Source: Echinarachnius parma (lineage: Eukaryota; Echinodermata; Echinoidea; Clypeasteroida; Echinarachniidae). From it: a stretch of DNA of 64,000 nt. The DNA lies in NCBI GenBank assembly GCA_037951105.1, contig JBAMJV010003077.1, positions 1-64,000 of the forward strand, given 5' to 3'. Below are positions 10,934-21,416 of the stretch, one piece after another. The notes under the pieces were generated by a model. The model searched no databases. It was not told where the DNA came from and saw only the letters and a program-made list of their open reading frames with translations. The first letter of the stretch is position 1. Each line of letters begins with the position of its first letter. Both the position numbers and the translations under genes were made by a program.

Positions 10934-11322
10934 TTAAAGGGATCTAGTAACTTTGTTGACATGTGCAAAAAGTGATGAAGGGTTGATGCAATGTATATTG
11001 TTGTTATCTCATATATGTCCACAGGGTATTGTGTGAAAATTTCAAGTCAAATGGACATTGCATGGCCAAGTAATGAGCGAAAATGCAAAGTGATATTCAC
11101 TAACTCACTGCACTCACTTTGTACACGGTTTCAAAACTCCACCTGAGTTTTTCTTATCTGAATACTTCAATCGTACATATCTTTGTAACGAAAGGGAAAT
11201 TTGAAAAACCGAAACAGGTCCCATGATTTTATTGTTTATACGAATACAACAAGGTATGAGGGAATCGCTAGAATTAACATTTTATTTTGAGGATTTGGAC
11301 AATGTTACTAAATTCCCTTTAA
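10934..11322 (+). mobile_element. M1 element, full length
   Basis: TTAAAGGGATCTAGTAACTT to GGACAATGTTACTAAATTCC and TTTAA; opposite orientation to the neighbouring copy at 10260. Confidence 0.7.
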
Positions 11323-12376
11323 ACATGGGATTCAATTTTGACCCAATGTCAGCGGCGCGCATGGAACTTTCCTTATATTTGTGCATTTAAACCATGTTAG
11401 CGATGTTATGGGAGAGATTCATATTTGACGAACTTTGGGCCGAGTTTATTCTCTAGTCTTTATGTTATATCGTTCAGATTTTACAATACAACTCCTCTTT
11501 TTTTATACCTATTCAACCATCCATGGAGTTGTTTTTACTGCGTGTTGGCTTTCATAGAGTATTACGTAACGTCCTCAATGGAGGAGAACAGCGCTCTGAG
11601 TGTGTATCTTCGCAGTCTGATGATTTTTGGATAACGAAACATCTCGCGTTCGATACGTAAGCGCTATACATGTATATCAACGCGTATATACCATACACTA
11701 TGCAGGTGTTTATATACTTTCTACGACTATTTATCAAAGAGTCTTCCTTTGGGGTGTGCACACAAATAAGGTAAGACTTATTATTTAGTTCAAATCTTAT
11801 GTAATTTAACTATGTTTGTAATTTAAAAATGGAGTTGCAAACATTGCAATGAATGTGATTATGCCATATAACAGCATTGGAAAAGTTACCGAAATCATCT
11901 ATATTGGCCAAACTAATTGATCGATATTGTTGAATTTGTATTTAAAAAAAGGGCATATGTGATACATTCCGAACCGAAGTATCAGAAATATCAAATAAAA
12001 CTTCCATGCGTGCGGCTAAGATTGTGCCAACAACTTTAGATTGTTCGCCCGCCTTCTCCGGGTATAATATAGCGGCTTTACACTCGTTCATACGTGGCTG
12101 TATACGTCTTAGCTTTTGCACGCAGAGATTGTGCGGTTGAATTTAATCTGCCTTGCAGATGATTGTCATGTCAAACATTTTTTTATCGCTACAATACGAG
12201 TAAATTTCAAACCAGTTTGTGTCCAACTTTTTTGTTACATAGTACGTGATAAAAGCGTATATGTATAGGGCGTTTCCCAACTTGACATGCTTGACGGAGT
12301 CGGCTTTCAGCAGTATCGATATAAAATAAGCTTTCATTCAAATTAATTATGAAGTATCTTATGCCATGCAGTGAAT
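11323..12376. other. Spacer upstream of gene 2
   Basis: No gene apart from the leader-exon candidate near 11770. A CpG-richer patch lies at 12005-12130. Confidence 0.45.
11640..11770 (+). other. Possible untranslated leader exon of gene 2
   Basis: The donor AATAAG then GTAAGAC has GT at 11771-11772, about 2.0 kb before the gene 2 acceptor. The left boundary is arbitrary. Supported only by the donor consensus and the parallel with genes 1 and 3. Confidence 0.28.
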
Positions 12377-12591
12377 CGGGAATCTAGTAACTTTGTTGAC
12401 ATGTACGAAAACTGGCGAATGGTTGATACAATGCAAAGTGATATTCGGTTACTCATTGCACTGACTTTGTACGCCGTAATAACTTTCCAGAAATCCGAAC
12501 ACTTCATTCGTAAAACATCTTTCTAACGAATGGAAAAATTTGGAAAACCGAAACCAGTTCCATGCATGCTTCTATTTACAACAATGTATGA

Positions 12592-12631
<40 letters not shown>

Positions 12632-12650
12632 GGGGGGGGGGGGGGCGGAA
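12377..12650 (+). mobile_element. M1 fragment ended by a poly-T/poly-G tract
   Basis: M1 sequence from AATCTAGTAACTTTGTTGAC to about 12594 is cut off by roughly 33 T followed by about 15 G (to 12645). Confidence 0.55.
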
Positions 12651-12662
12651 ATAAACTGAATC

Positions 12663-13056
12663 TTAAAGGGACTTAGTAACATTGTCCAGATCCTCAAAAT
12701 ACAATTTTAATTATAGCGGTTCCCTCATACCTTGTTGTATTCGTATTAACAATAACATCATGGGACAGGTTTCGGTTTTTCAAATTTCACTTTCGTTACA
12801 AAGATATGTACGATCAAAGTATTCAGATACGAAAAACTCCGGTGGAGTTTTGAAACCGTGTACAAAGTGAGTGAATAAATGCAGTGAGTTAGTGAATATC
12901 ACTTTGCATTTTCGCTCATTTCTTGGCCATGCAATGTCCATTTGACTTGAATTTTTCACACAATACCCTGTGGACATATGAGATAACAACAATATACATT
13001 GCATCAACCATTCATCACTTTTTGCATATGTCAACAAAGTTACTAGATCCCTTTAA
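12663..13056 (-). mobile_element. M1 element, full length
   Basis: TTAAAGGGACTTAGTAACAT to GTTACTAGATCCCTTTAA; very similar to the copy at 36129. Confidence 0.7.
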
Positions 13057-13170
13057 TATTGGATGGGTTCTGACATGTAATTGAAACGTGGTACTCGAGT
13101 GCTAGCTTTATGCTCAGACCATCCCGAGAAAAAGAAAACACCAACTAACAACATAATAATCACTAACCCT

Positions 13171-13619
13171 TTAAAGGGGTAATTCAGTTTTGGTATAGAG
13201 GGCGCTGCACGAAATAATGTTTTTGTGAGATAATGAAAAACTGAGTGTGAAATTTGAAAGATCATACACTTTATTTGATCAAAGTCGGTTCAGAAACGGC
13301 TAAAATATCAATAAATATATCCGATCGGAATAAATTTGGGTATTTTTTTCAAAAATAAACAAAATGCTTACACTTTTTCAAAAGATTTCACAATAGTTTG
13401 TTGATGATTTCTCTATTTAATCATTATTTCAACAAAACATCACATGCATAATTTTGTAAGAAAAAGATTTTTTAATGATAACAGGCTTGTTACTTAGTCG
13501 TTTGTATTTTTCTATACCTTTCGAGCATGGTGGAGTTATAAATATTAGTTAGTAATGTTATTGTGCAGGTTTTGGTTCACTAAAGCTCAGCCTTACCAAA
13601 ACTAAACTACCCCTTTAAA
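13171..13619 (+). mobile_element. M2 element just upstream of gene 2
   Basis: TTAAAGGGGTAATTCAGTTT to AAACTACCCCTTTAA, with the shared internal blocks, about 170 bp before the gene 2 acceptor, so inside its putative leader intron. Confidence 0.7.
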
Positions 13620-13789
13620 CCTATGTATCGAATGCTGTATTAAAATCAGAAATTACATGACTAATTAACAAAATTGGCCGGGAGAACATAAATACATCTG
13701 TAGTCAGTTACAATGAATAATCACTCTTATTCAAACTTAGTAGCAAACAATCAAGTACAAATTATGGAGAAAAAAACCCCGCTTAATCT

Positions 13790-13826
13790 AATCTTTTCAT
13801 TTATTTATTAGGAATACAATTTCGAG
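13790..13826 (+). promoter_or_regulatory. Splice acceptor and short 5' UTR of gene 2
   Basis: A T-rich tract ends TTATTAG with AG at 13810-13811, followed by 15 untranslated bases and the ATG. Confidence 0.65.
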
Positions 13827-15227
13827 ATGAGATTGCGCAACTTACGAAGAACGGTGTGCAGTCGCCGTTTTACACTGGGAGCCTCGTTTGCTTATGGCAC
13901 CGTAATAGTGTTCATCATGGTTTGCGTCACTGGCCATGCACCTCCGAAGTTGCACTCGAAGATAGGACCTCGTCGACAACCATACTCCCACGTGGTCAGT
14001 AATGAAGAAAATGAGAGGACTTTGACACGTTTGCCTGTTGCTGATGTCCGAAACGACGAAAGAAAATTAGACGATGTACGTTATAAATCTTCTAACCCAG
14101 AGAGGGCCCATCGGGATTTAAGATTGTCCGATAGGTCGTCACGTAAGAGAAGACCTACTCAAATAGGCAATGACGTCGTAAGTAGTGAAGAGCCAGGGTC
14201 GCCAACCACGCTAAAGGTGTCGCGAGATGACGCGTCCAAAGACGCTGTGCGAACAGCAGAGGCACCGCTTAAAGATAGGGCGGGTGATTCGAAGGGTGAT
14301 TCGGGTAACAAGGAGGTCGAGGAGGATGGGCCAGATCATCAGGATCAATCGAAGCCAGCTAAGGTTCGCTGCGAAAAAACGACAGGCAATCGGGAGTACG
14401 ACCCCGCGTTGGACTGTCGGAAACGTTTGCCACATGTAATCGGGATCGGGGTTGGGAGGTGCGGAAGCGGCGCAGTGGCGTTCTTTCTGAGGGCGCACCC
14501 TCACATTACGATCTCAAAGGAGCTCTACTACTGGACCAAACACGCCAAACAGAGCCTGGACTGGTACCGTGAACGGATGCCGGTGTCATCCAAATACCAG
14601 GTCACCATGGAGTTCACCCCGACGTATGTCTTCGGTCGCGACATCCCGGCATTGATCAAGGAGCGGGCACCAGACACCAAGTTCATCGTGATGCTGTGCG
14701 AACCCGTCCAGAAGGCCGTGTCACAGTTCTTGCACATGCAGCACTTCCACTGGGAGGGGATCAACGACTATAAACCTCTCGAACCACGCACGCCCTCCCA
14801 TGTGTTCGTCAACGACACCTTTGAAACGACGGTCGTGAACGACGACGGCGACATCCTGGAAGGGAACGCGATCGTTGAGAACGGGCTGTACGACGTCCAC
14901 CTGCAGCGCTGGTTCGACGTCTTTCCCCAGAAGCGCTTCCTCGTCGTCGACGAAGGCAAGTTTAGCAAGAACCCAATCACGGGTCTCCATAGGGTGGAGG
15001 CGTTCCTGGACCTACCGCCATATTTCAACTCGGACATGGTATATTTGGATAAGGAAAGGGGTGTTTATTGTAAAGCGTGGCCCCGAAATAAGTGCCTCGA
15101 TGATTTGAGAGAAAGACCTCACCTGGACGTTCGAGATGACGTGTTGCAGAAATTGACCGACTATTACCGCCCGCACAATCTGCGAATAAGCTCGCTACTG
15201 CGTCGGAAGTTTTCTTGGATTGATTAA
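13827..15227 (+). CDS. HS3ST-like sulfotransferase, gene 2 (466 aa), altered PAPS motifs
   Basis: Closest paralogue of gene 1, with the same layout: signal-anchor at about residues 14-31, charged stem, then a sulfotransferase domain from about 195. The frame is intact to TAA, and MEFTPTYVF (F263), the NDTFETTV segment and the C-terminal YYRPHN...FSW block are kept. Two key motifs differ from all three paralogues: the 5'-phosphosulfate loop reads GIGVGRCGSGAV (Lys to Arg at 211, preceding Glu to Gly) and the 3'-phosphate motif reads MLCEPVQKAVSQFLH (C291, E292 in place of R, D). These positions contact PAPS in HS3ST structures, so catalysis may be reduced or lost. NDST enzymes also lack the RD pair, so loss of activity is not certain. 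The start follows an acceptor (AG at 13810-13811) by 15 bases. No AATAAA was seen in the next 300 bases. Confidence 0.9.
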   Translation: MRLRNLRRTVCSRRFTLGASFAYGTVIVFIMVCVTGHAPPKLHSKIGPRRQPYSHVVSNEENERTLTRLPVADVRNDERKLDDVRYKSSNPERAHRDLRLSDRSSRKRRPTQIGNDVVSSEEPGSPTTLKVSRDDASKDAVRTAEAPLKDRAGDSKGDSGNKEVEEDGPDHQDQSKPAKVRCEKTTGNREYDPALDCRKRLPHVIGIGVGRCGSGAVAFFLRAHPHITISKELYYWTKHAKQSLDWYRERMPVSSKYQVTMEFTPTYVFGRDIPALIKERAPDTKFIVMLCEPVQKAVSQFLHMQHFHWEGINDYKPLEPRTPSHVFVNDTFETTVVNDDGDILEGNAIVENGLYDVHLQRWFDVFPQKRFLVVDEGKFSKNPITGLHRVEAFLDLPPYFNSDMVYLDKERGVYCKAWPRNKCLDDLRERPHLDVRDDVLQKLTDYYRPHNLRISSLLRRKFSWID

Positions 15228-15548
15228 ACGTTTATTATTGGCGCACTAGGCCTAGGGACTGTGGTCCCAACCACCTCCTTTACAGACGAAGTTATAAACA
15301 AACATATTTAACTAAAAAATTATCTTGTTCTGAGGAGACTCGATCGTGATTTCCGGAAAAAATGGTTTAATTCATACAGGAAACTGTCTGATTTGGGAGC
15401 AGAACTATCCAATCGGGGACTAAATCTCATACTACTATGTGGGAGGCTAAAGGTGGGGGCCGGATGGGTGATTATAGGACAATTGCCAGAACGCCCATTA
15501 TGCCCATGGAAATTATTAAAAATGAAGCACAGGAAAACAGTGCGATTA

Positions 15549-15773
15549 AAGCCCGGAGCAGACAGAGCCGACTCGATCCAATCCGACTGGTTTTCAGTCA
15601 GGCTAGAGTCAGTTTCGCTGAGACTGAACCGATTCAACATGTTGAATCGGCCTCGAATGACCTTCGATTGGCTCTTAACTGGCAAAAACAGAGTCCTGAG
15701 GCAACGCATACTGAGTTAATCAGGCTGAAAACCATTCGGATATGGTCAAGTCGGCTCTGTCTGCGCCGGGCTT
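15549..15773. mobile_element. M6 TA-flanked inverted-repeat element
   Basis: Ends AAGCCCGGAGCAGACAGAGC and GGCTCTGTCTGCGCCGGGCT with TA on both sides (15547-15548, 15774-15775). Non-coding; 3' of gene 2. Confidence 0.65.
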
Positions 15774-15806
15774 TAGTGAGACAGATTATTGAAGGTAACG
15801 ATGTAC

Positions 15807-16346
15807 TTAAGGGACAGTTTCCCCACCATATATTTACTTTTGATTATGTTCCCTACACATTAAAAACCGAATTTCATGTAAAAACGACCAACATTGACCC
15901 TTTGGGCAAGGACGGAGCATCATTCAAAGTCACTCGCTGTACTAGCAAATCCCATTCATCGCATACAGCATGGATGCTGCCATTGATGTTTATGTAGCTC
16001 GGATTTAGAATTGTTCGCTCAAAAATGTGGCGTCAAACACGAACTACTCTTTTGTGTTTGCGCACAATCCCTGCGAGCTGCGAGAGCTAACAAAAAGAGC
16101 CCGAGCTTGTTAGTTCGGGTACGACGTAACATTTTAGCGCGAACAATTAAAAACTGGGTTTTAAAACATATAATGGCAGCCTCCATGTTGTACGCGATGA
16201 ATGGGGTTAGCCCATACAGCGATTGCCTTTGAATGATGCCCTTCCTTTTGCTCAGAGGGCAAACGTTGAACATATTTGCATGAAATTATGTTTTAATGTG
16301 TAGAGAACATAATCAAAAGTAAATTGTAGGTGGGGAAACTCCTTTA
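15807..16346. mobile_element. 540-bp foldback element
   Basis: The left arm (TTAAGGGACAGTTTCCCCAC, TTTACTTTTGATTATGTTCC, TACACATTAAAA) is the diverged reverse complement of the right arm (TTTTAATGTGTAGAGAACAT, AATCAAAAGTAAATTG, GTGGGGAAACTCCTTTAA). Pairing continues inward through the AGCATGGATGCTGCCAT / GGCAGCCTCCATG segments. Confidence 0.6.
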
Positions 16347-16426
16347 AAGGGATCTAAATTAGTTACAATGTCGAAATCCTCAAAATCAAATTGAAATTCT
16401 AGCGGTTCCCTCATACCTTGTTGTTT
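16343..16426 (-). mobile_element. M1 end fragment
   Basis: Only the first ~80 bp (AAAGGGATCTAAATTAGTTA ... TCCCTCATACCTTGTTG) are present, abutting the foldback at 15807-16346. Confidence 0.5.
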
Positions 16427-16592
16427 TTTTAAATTTGTCATACTTTACTGTGTACATTTTCTAAGCAATGTACATTGTTCTATGTATTGCTTGTGCAATG
16501 CTTTTTTTTCATACTCAACTGTCTACGTTTTCTAAACAATGAACATTGTTTTGATATGGCTATGTATTTTTGCGAAATATTTCCGTGCACGA

Positions 16593-16985
16593 CCCAGTCC
16601 TATACGTGTAATATTATGTAGTGCGTGCGCATTTCCCAGTCCTATACGTGTAATATTATGTATCGTGCGCATTGCCCAGTCCCATACGTGTAATATTATG
16701 TATCGTGCGCATTTCCCAGTCCCATACGTGTAATATTATGTATCGTGCGCATTGTCCAGTCCCAGACGTGTAATATTATGTATCGTGCGCATTGCCCAGT
16801 CCCATACGTGTAATATTATGTATCGTGCGCATTGCCCAGTCCCAGACGTGTAATATTATGTATCGTGCGCATTGCCCAGTCCCAGACGTGTAATATTATG
16901 TGGTGCGTGCGCGTTGCCCAGCCCCATACGTGTAATAGTATGTGGTGCGTGCGCGTTGCCTAGTCCCATACGTGTAATAGTATGT
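16593..16985 (+). repeat. 40-bp minisatellite, ten copies
   Basis: The unit runs CCCAGTCCCATACGTGTAAT then ATTATGTATCGTGCGCATTG. Ten contiguous copies with few changes, followed by a G run to 17035. Confidence 0.85.
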
Positions 16986-17361
16986 GTTGTGGTCGGAGAA
17001 GGGGGAGGGGAGGGGGGTGGGGGGGGGGGGGGGGACTGGTACACCGAATACAAATGTCATCATGGTAATGGGGTGGATTATAATTCTACTTAGGACAGGT
17101 TAGTAATGATAAGCAAATGACGTATTATATTTTTAAAATTTGTATAATTTTTTATTTATTTTTTTATTGGGGCGGACCTAGTGGGTGTTGTTGAGGTGAG
17201 GGTTGTTATAATCGATTTGTTATATAATTATTATACAAAGATTATAGGTAGTATGTCGTGTTCGTTTGTCGCTTGTCTTTGAGTAAACTTTGTTTTGACC
17301 AACAAAATATAACTTATTATGGTTGGTCATATGCATTTAATGTGCCTCAAACACATAACAC

Positions 17362-17732
17362 TTAAAGGGATCTAGTAACTTTGCAAAAAGTGACGAGTGG
17401 TTGATACAATATATATTATTGTTATATGATATGTTCACTAGGTGCTGTGTGAAAATTTCAAGTTAAATGGACTTCAAATGGCCGAGTAATGAGCAAAAAT
17501 GCAAAGTGACATTCACCAACTCATTGCATTCACTTTGTACACGGTTCTGACGATCCGTTGGATAATTTGACAACTGAACACTTCAATCGTAAATATCTTT
17601 TTAACGAAAGGGAAATTTGAAAAACCGAAACCTGTCCCATGCTTTTTTTGTTGATAAGAATACAACAAGGTATGAGAGAACCGCTAGAATTTCAATTGGA
17701 TTTTTAGGATTTGGACAATGTTACTTTAATAT
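17362..17732 (+). mobile_element. M1 element
   Basis: TTAAAGGGATCTAGTAACTT to GGACAATGTTACTTTAA. The far end is slightly shortened. Confidence 0.65.
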
Positions 17733-18740
17733 AGTAAACTGTATATATATATATATTTTTTTATTACGGTGTTTGTTATTAATGTTTTGTTTGACTATAT
17801 TTTTGTAAAGGTATACATGTGTAACCGACAAAATGTAGCCATGCAAATGATGTAATTACTTTTGAATAATAATTATATACGCATTTGCAAAATTAAATCT
17901 GTCGTAGCCTGCATTTCATTTAAATTTCTCAGTACAATTAGTATAAATGAGTTATTCCTTCATTATTTTGTTAAATCATTAGGGGCATGCCCCCCCCCCC
18001 CCTACCCTTCAATTTCTACGGTTTCGCCACTGTGTGACCATCACTAATACCTGCGCCATGTCAACGATTAGAAACAAATGTGAACCTAAAAAAGGGAAAA
18101 TTGCATTGAATTTGAATGCATAATAGCTTACAACGTTAACATACACAACTTGTCAAAAATACACATTTTAGAGACTGAAGAGAAAACCGATTATAATTAT
18201 TATTGTTTCTTAATTTGTGGGTTTAAACGAGAAATAAACAATGCAAACAAGAAATAATTTGAGAATCGAATCTACACATTTGTAAGAACATGCTTATAGT
18301 TTCTTCGATTCTTAAAAAGAATTATGTTTGTTCAATTTCGTGAAAAACAGCAGTTGGGGCGAACTAACCATGATAACAACTGAAATACGGTTCCGCCATA
18401 CAGAGAGAGACTGTTTTCAACGCCCGACGATCCCGGTGTGACAGGGATAAGTGCCCAGCCAGGGATAATGGGCAGTGACGTCATTCGGACAGTTTAAACT
18501 GCTAATTTGTGTCCGTTTTCGAGCCTTTATACACACGGAGACACGCATACACACTAACACACAAACATACAGAGATAAACGCATACAAACGGACAATCAA
18601 ACGAACAGTAAGTCACTCATAACACATTAACTCATTCATGACGTAACAGTGACGCGGATGACGTCACTCATACAACGTAAGCGTTTGTGTGTGTTAAAGG
18701 AACTAAAGAATCCAACGTTTTTTGCCCCCCCCCCCTCCCC

Positions 18741-19709
18741 TTAAATGGCCTTAATAGTAACATTGTCCAACTCCTCAACATCCAATTGGAATTATAATGG
18801 TTCCCTTATACCTTGTTGTACTCGTATTATCATACAAATCATGGGACAGGTTTTGGTTTTTAGAATTTCCCTTTCGTTAAAATGATATTTGCGACTGAAG
18901 TTTTCAGATGTTAAACTATCTTGTAAAAATGACAAATATACATTATATAAATGCATGAACATCAAATGCATGATTGGTTACAATTAAATGAATAAACAAA
19001 ACAAAAGTGGGGGAATCATAAACAAGCACATATAGGCTTGTAAAAATAATCCCTTGCATTCATTTTAAAGCATATACTGTACAATATTGACAACAAAAAA
19101 AACATTCATTAAAGAAAGAGAAAAAGATGTATTTAAGAAAAAAACAAAAACACAAAACACACAACAAGAATTAAATTACAATTAGGAAACATTTTCATGT
19201 AATGACACATCATTTGACAGTCAATTAACAATATCGACAAATAATTGTTTCTTTAATAGTCTTTTGAATTGACTTAAAGTTTTACAGTCCTTTAATAATC
19301 GTGGTAGGTTATTCCAGATGATAGTACCATGATACAATATTGAAGATTGTGTTACTAAAGTGCGATTAAATGGAAGATGAATATTTTTGGCACTTCTTGT
19401 ATTATACGTGTGAACTTGATTATTGCAAATAAAAAATTCTTTAAATGTGACAGGGAGTAAATTATTAAACATTTTATACATGAATATTGCATATCCACTG
19501 GATCGTCGTAACCGTGTACAAAGTCAGTGCAATGAGTTAGTGAATATCCCTTTGCATTTCCGCTCTTTATATACTCGGCCACATAACGTCCATTTAACTT
19601 GAAATTTTCACACAGTACCCAGTGGACATATAGGATAACAACAATATAAATTGTATCAACCATTTATCACATATTGCACATGTCAACAAAGTTACTAGAT
19701 CCCTTTAAT
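18741..19709 (-). mobile_element. M1 element interrupted by a LINE fragment
   Basis: M1 sequence runs 18741-18921 and resumes at about 19490 (ATCCACTGGATCGTCG) to GTTACTAGATCCCTTTAA. The 570-bp insert is the retrotransposon tail described separately. Confidence 0.65.
18922..19489 (-). mobile_element. Truncated non-LTR retrotransposon (3' end of reverse transcriptase ORF)
   Basis: On the minus strand, 19481-19221 encodes about 86 residues including HTYNTRSAKNIHLPFNRTLV and YHGTIIWNNLPRLLKDCKTL. This is the typical C-terminal end of CR1/Jockey-group reverse transcriptases. It is followed by about 300 bp of A/T-rich 3' UTR. The 5' part is missing, as is usual for target-primed insertion. Confidence 0.65.
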
Positions 19710-20054
19710 ATATCGACGGTCAGTGGTCGTCTAAGGTTAGTTCAGCACACACTAAGAACCGAAGACTGCTTATGGCTATAGCTAGTCCCCCTAAAGCGTA
19801 CCTCTTTCCGTTTCCTATTCGATTGACATCCGGAAGGTACTATAGCAGAATACTTTTCAATCGGCTCCGTTTCACGACATGGAACTTACAAGTTTACTTG
19901 TTAACCGCATTTTGGTTCGATGGGAAATGGAAGGAGAAACGCTGTGGTGGCACTATGGCATTTAAAATGTAACATATACTGTATGCTATAAATACGCACG
20001 TCTTGTTTCAGTTCAGATACACAGTTGTTCGTCCAATCGGAATGGGGTCCTTTA

Positions 20055-20311
20055 AGCCCGGCGCAGACAGAGCCGACTCGACCCGATTTGACTAATTTTC
20101 ATTCGGATCGGCTCAGTTTTCAGTGCCTCGCGACACACATTTTGCCAGTCGAGAGACAGTCGGATGCCAGTTGGGGCCGATTCAACACGATGAATCGGAT
20201 CCGACCGACCGGACCCAACTCTATCCTGATCATAGAGTTATATATATAACTCTATGATCCTGATTGAAACCAGTCGGATCGGGTCGAGTCGGCTCTGTCT
20301 GCGCCGGGCAT
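20055..20311. mobile_element. M6 element with internal 32-bp palindrome
   Basis: Ends AGCCCGGCGCAGACAGAGCC and GGCTCTGTCTGCGCCGGGCA, TA-flanked. A perfect palindrome centred near 20243 (GATCATAGAGTTATAT and its complement) sits inside. Confidence 0.65.
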
Positions 20312-20329
20312 TAGTGTGCGTTGTGCTTA

Positions 20330-20559
20330 AAGCCGAACGCACTCCTATCCGACCCGACCCGATTCGACTGTTTTTCAGTCGGATTGGTTCAGTGTGCGTT
20401 GGCTCACGATTCCAATCATTTAGCCAGTTACCAATCGGAAACCAGTCAGGGTCAATGCAACATGTTAAAATAATCGGCTCCGACTGATTGGGCCCGACTC
20501 TATAGCCTGAATGAAAACCAGTCGGATCGCTTCGAGTCGGCTCTGTATGCGTGGGGCTT
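20330..20559. mobile_element. M6 element, adjacent third copy
   Basis: Ends AAGCCGAACGCACTCC and CGGCTCTGTATGCGTGGGGC, TA-flanked, 18 bp from the previous copy and more diverged. Confidence 0.55.
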
Positions 20560-20929
20560 TATAGATACTCCGGATTCGGTTGAGTAGGTCCTAACAAATA
20601 AAGTGGTACCGTACATTGTTTTAAAATCAATAATATCGATTTGCTTTACGTTTGAGTGAGCCGGGGAATATATTATTTACACGTTTGGAGGCACAGCATA
20701 CACGTATACCTGTTCGAAAGTATAGACCTGTATACATACATGTATATACTGTATATGGTTTTAATTCCATATTAGTGTCAACATTGTAGAACATAACTGT
20801 AACAGTATAACTGACACAAAGTCATATGGATCAATTGCATGCACTTGTCATTCTGTTGGTTTAATGTTTGTCATCGCTACAAATGAATTATGGTCTTGTT
20901 ACATGCATAGATCTACGATTCGTTCTTGT

Positions 20930-21008
20930 TCAGGAGAAACAATTTATGACAGGGTCCTCATTGCAATGCGAGTCGTATTCTGCTAACACATCCACCAGGG
21001 TTCATGAG
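20930..21008 (+). other. Possible untranslated leader exon of gene 3
   Basis: Donor ATGAG then GTAAGAC, GT at 21009-21010, 1.6 kb before the gene 3 acceptor. The GAG/GTAAGAC context is identical to the gene 1 candidate. The left border is arbitrary. The intron would contain the long CATT microsatellite. Confidence 0.3.
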
Positions 21009-21062
21009 GTAAGACATTTAATACCAGTTTAACATTTTCGCATCGATTACTGTCTTGATTAT

Positions 21063-21373
21063 TGTAATAGTTAATTCGTTAATTAATTAATTAATTAATT
21101 CATTCATTCATGCATTCATTCATTCATGCATTCATTCATTCATTCATTCATGCATTCATTCATTCATGCATTCATTCATTCATTCATTCATTCATTCATT
21201 CATTCATTCATTCATTCATTCATTCATTCATTCATTCATTCATTCATTCATTCATTCATTCATTCATTCATTCATTCATTCATTCATTCATTCATTCATT
21301 CATTCATTCATTCATTCATTCATTCATTCATTCATTCATTCATTCATTCATTCATTCATTCATTCATTCATTA
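21063..21373 (+). repeat. (CATT)n microsatellite, about 300 bp
   Basis: Starts with TTAA units, then CATT with occasional GCATT, pure from about 21170. It lies in the putative leader intron of gene 3. A G run follows at 21399-21416. Confidence 0.95.
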
Positions 21374-21416
21374 TGTGTAAATGTGTATCACAGGCCTGGG
21401 GGGGGGGGGGGGGGGG

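Noticed and set aside
15437-15997. 186-codon open frame after gene 2
   Set aside because: Crosses an M6 element and a foldback arm; no recognisable protein.
16593-16985. CRISPR-like array
   Set aside because: Contiguous 40-bp units without unique spacers, in eukaryotic DNA; a minisatellite.
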